DNA from: Apteryx mantelli
Lineage: Eukaryota; Chordata; Aves; Apterygiformes; Apterygidae
NCBI RefSeq assembly: GCF_036417845.1
Contig: NC_089980.1
Coordinates: forward strand, 45,072,501 to 45,136,500
Direction: 5' to 3'
Length of the DNA stretch: 64,000 nt
Shown here: positions 63,335 through 64,000 of the stretch, piece after piece
Numbering within the stretch: the first letter of the stretch is position 1
Layout of the letters: each line of letters begins with the position of its first letter
Notes under the pieces: model-generated
Told to the model about the DNA's origin: nothing
Database searches by the model: none
Seen by the model: the letters and a program-made list of their open reading frames with translations, nothing else
Program-made: the position numbers and the translations under genes

Positions 63335-63389
63335 CAGCAGAGGATGCTGGGGGAGGTGGTGTCATATCTGGTAAAATGGTTGGTGTAGG
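63335..63389 (+). repeat. 55-bp dispersed repeat, copy 2
   Basis: Partner of 55210-55264 in the opposite orientation, about 8.1 kb away, with about three mismatches in 55 bp. Confidence 0.85.
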
Positions 63390-64000
63390 AAGTAGCATTT
63401 TAAGGAGGAGGTGAGGGTGAGGTTGAACAGCCTACACACTGTATTGCAGGTGCTGGTAGTGAAAACCTGGCCTCCAGTTGTGACTGGCAGAGCAAAGGGA
63501 ACAAGGCAGGGTATTGCGGGGGGCAGAGAAGAAAGGTGAATTTTCCCAAGTCCTACAACAGCAGTAACTGAAGGAGAGGCTGCTTGCTTTTTAACAGATC
63601 AGGAAGAGCAGTGCTTTGCCCTCAGCCTCCCCTTCTTCTTTTTGCTGTGAGCCCCAGATATTGTCTTAAGCAGGACCTTGGAAGTAGGCTGAGCTGGACC
63701 TGAAGGATCAGGGTATGAGAGTGGATGGAGAACCAGGGAAAGCATCTCAGAACAGACCTGGTGCATGTCTGCCCCATAAATACCTGAGGAGCTGACCAAG
63801 CAGCCTGAGCAGCAGCAAGTTTGGACCCATCTAGTCTCTGGTGGCACCTGATGGGGTGGTCTAGACAGAAGGAGGCAGGTGAAGAAAGAAATAGTGTCCC
63901 CAGCTGACCGGAAAGCTGGAAAGACGCAGGAAGGCGGCAGCTTCTCCAGCTGAGGAAGAGGTCAGAGCTGCCCAGGAGGGTCGTGCTGATGACCTGCGGT

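Larger units (their letters stand above)
54210..64000. other. region beyond the TJAP1 promoter, no confident gene
   Basis: Human order predicts DLK2 next, on the + strand, but no EGF-repeat coding sequence is visible, so its coding exons would lie outside the window. An AATAAA at 58839-58844 (+) has no gene attached to it. Long open frames such as 62671-63414 (+) and 62010-61447 (-) are low-complexity and unrecognised. A CpG-richer, GC-rich patch lies at about 61640-62240. The unit repeated at 55210-55264 is found again inverted at 63335-63389. Confidence 0.5.

Noticed and set aside
62671-63414. 247-codon + strand ORF
   Set aside because: Ser/Pro/Leu-rich low-complexity translation, no recognisable domain, overlapped by another equally long frame, and it runs through the 55-bp dispersed repeat.
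54210-64000. DLK2 coding exons, expected here from human gene order
   Set aside because: No EGF-repeat cysteine patterns or signal-peptide exon could be found in any + strand frame.

Overview
This window looks like nuclear DNA from a bird, or a close sauropsid relative. It carries two CR1 retroposon copies with a bird-type 3' end (an octamer-like ATTCTGTG tail), no mammalian SINEs or L1, GC-rich CpG-island promoters and short coding exons spread over intron-rich DNA. Two genes are identified by matching protein sequence and splice signals: LRRC73 on the + strand (coding exons 1818-7239) and TJAP1 on the - strand (coding exons 26174 down to 13178, 5' UTR exons at 28153-28206 and 29766-29860, promoter near 53 kb). 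They converge tail to tail, as they do in human 6p21.1.

Layout. 1-1100: intergenic DNA upstream of LRRC73. 1130-2330: CpG-island promoter of LRRC73 with a (GGCCCC)12-type hexanucleotide tract. 1818-7239: six LRRC73 coding exons, followed by a long 3' region to about 9.2 kb. 10.4-13.18 kb: 3' UTR of TJAP1. 13.18-26.2 kb: seven TJAP1 coding exons, with a 1.85-kb CR1 copy inserted antisense in one intron (19.05-20.9 kb). A second, unrecognised reading frame (24.89-25.95 kb, one frameshift) sits in the first coding intron on the same strand. 26.2-52.5 kb: TJAP1 5' UTR exons and a 23-kb first intron that is almost gene-free but holds a few small repeats and CpG-retaining segments that may be regulatory. 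52.5-53.6 kb: CpG-island promoter of TJAP1 with a YY1-type element. 53.8-54.2 kb: a CR1 3' fragment. 54.2-64 kb: DNA with no confident gene; by human gene order DLK2 should lie beyond it on the + strand.

Functionally, TJAP1 is a tight-junction/Golgi coiled-coil protein and LRRC73 is a poorly characterised leucine-rich-repeat protein. Nothing in the sequence suggests they act together; their adjacency is ancestral synteny. The items most worth a second look are the unrecognised nested ORF, the C9orf72-type hexanucleotide repeat at the LRRC73 promoter, the 55-bp inverted repeat pair (55.2/63.3 kb) and the 75-bp direct repeat pair (45.4/46.6 kb). All identifications come from reading the sequence and remembered protein families; no searches were run.
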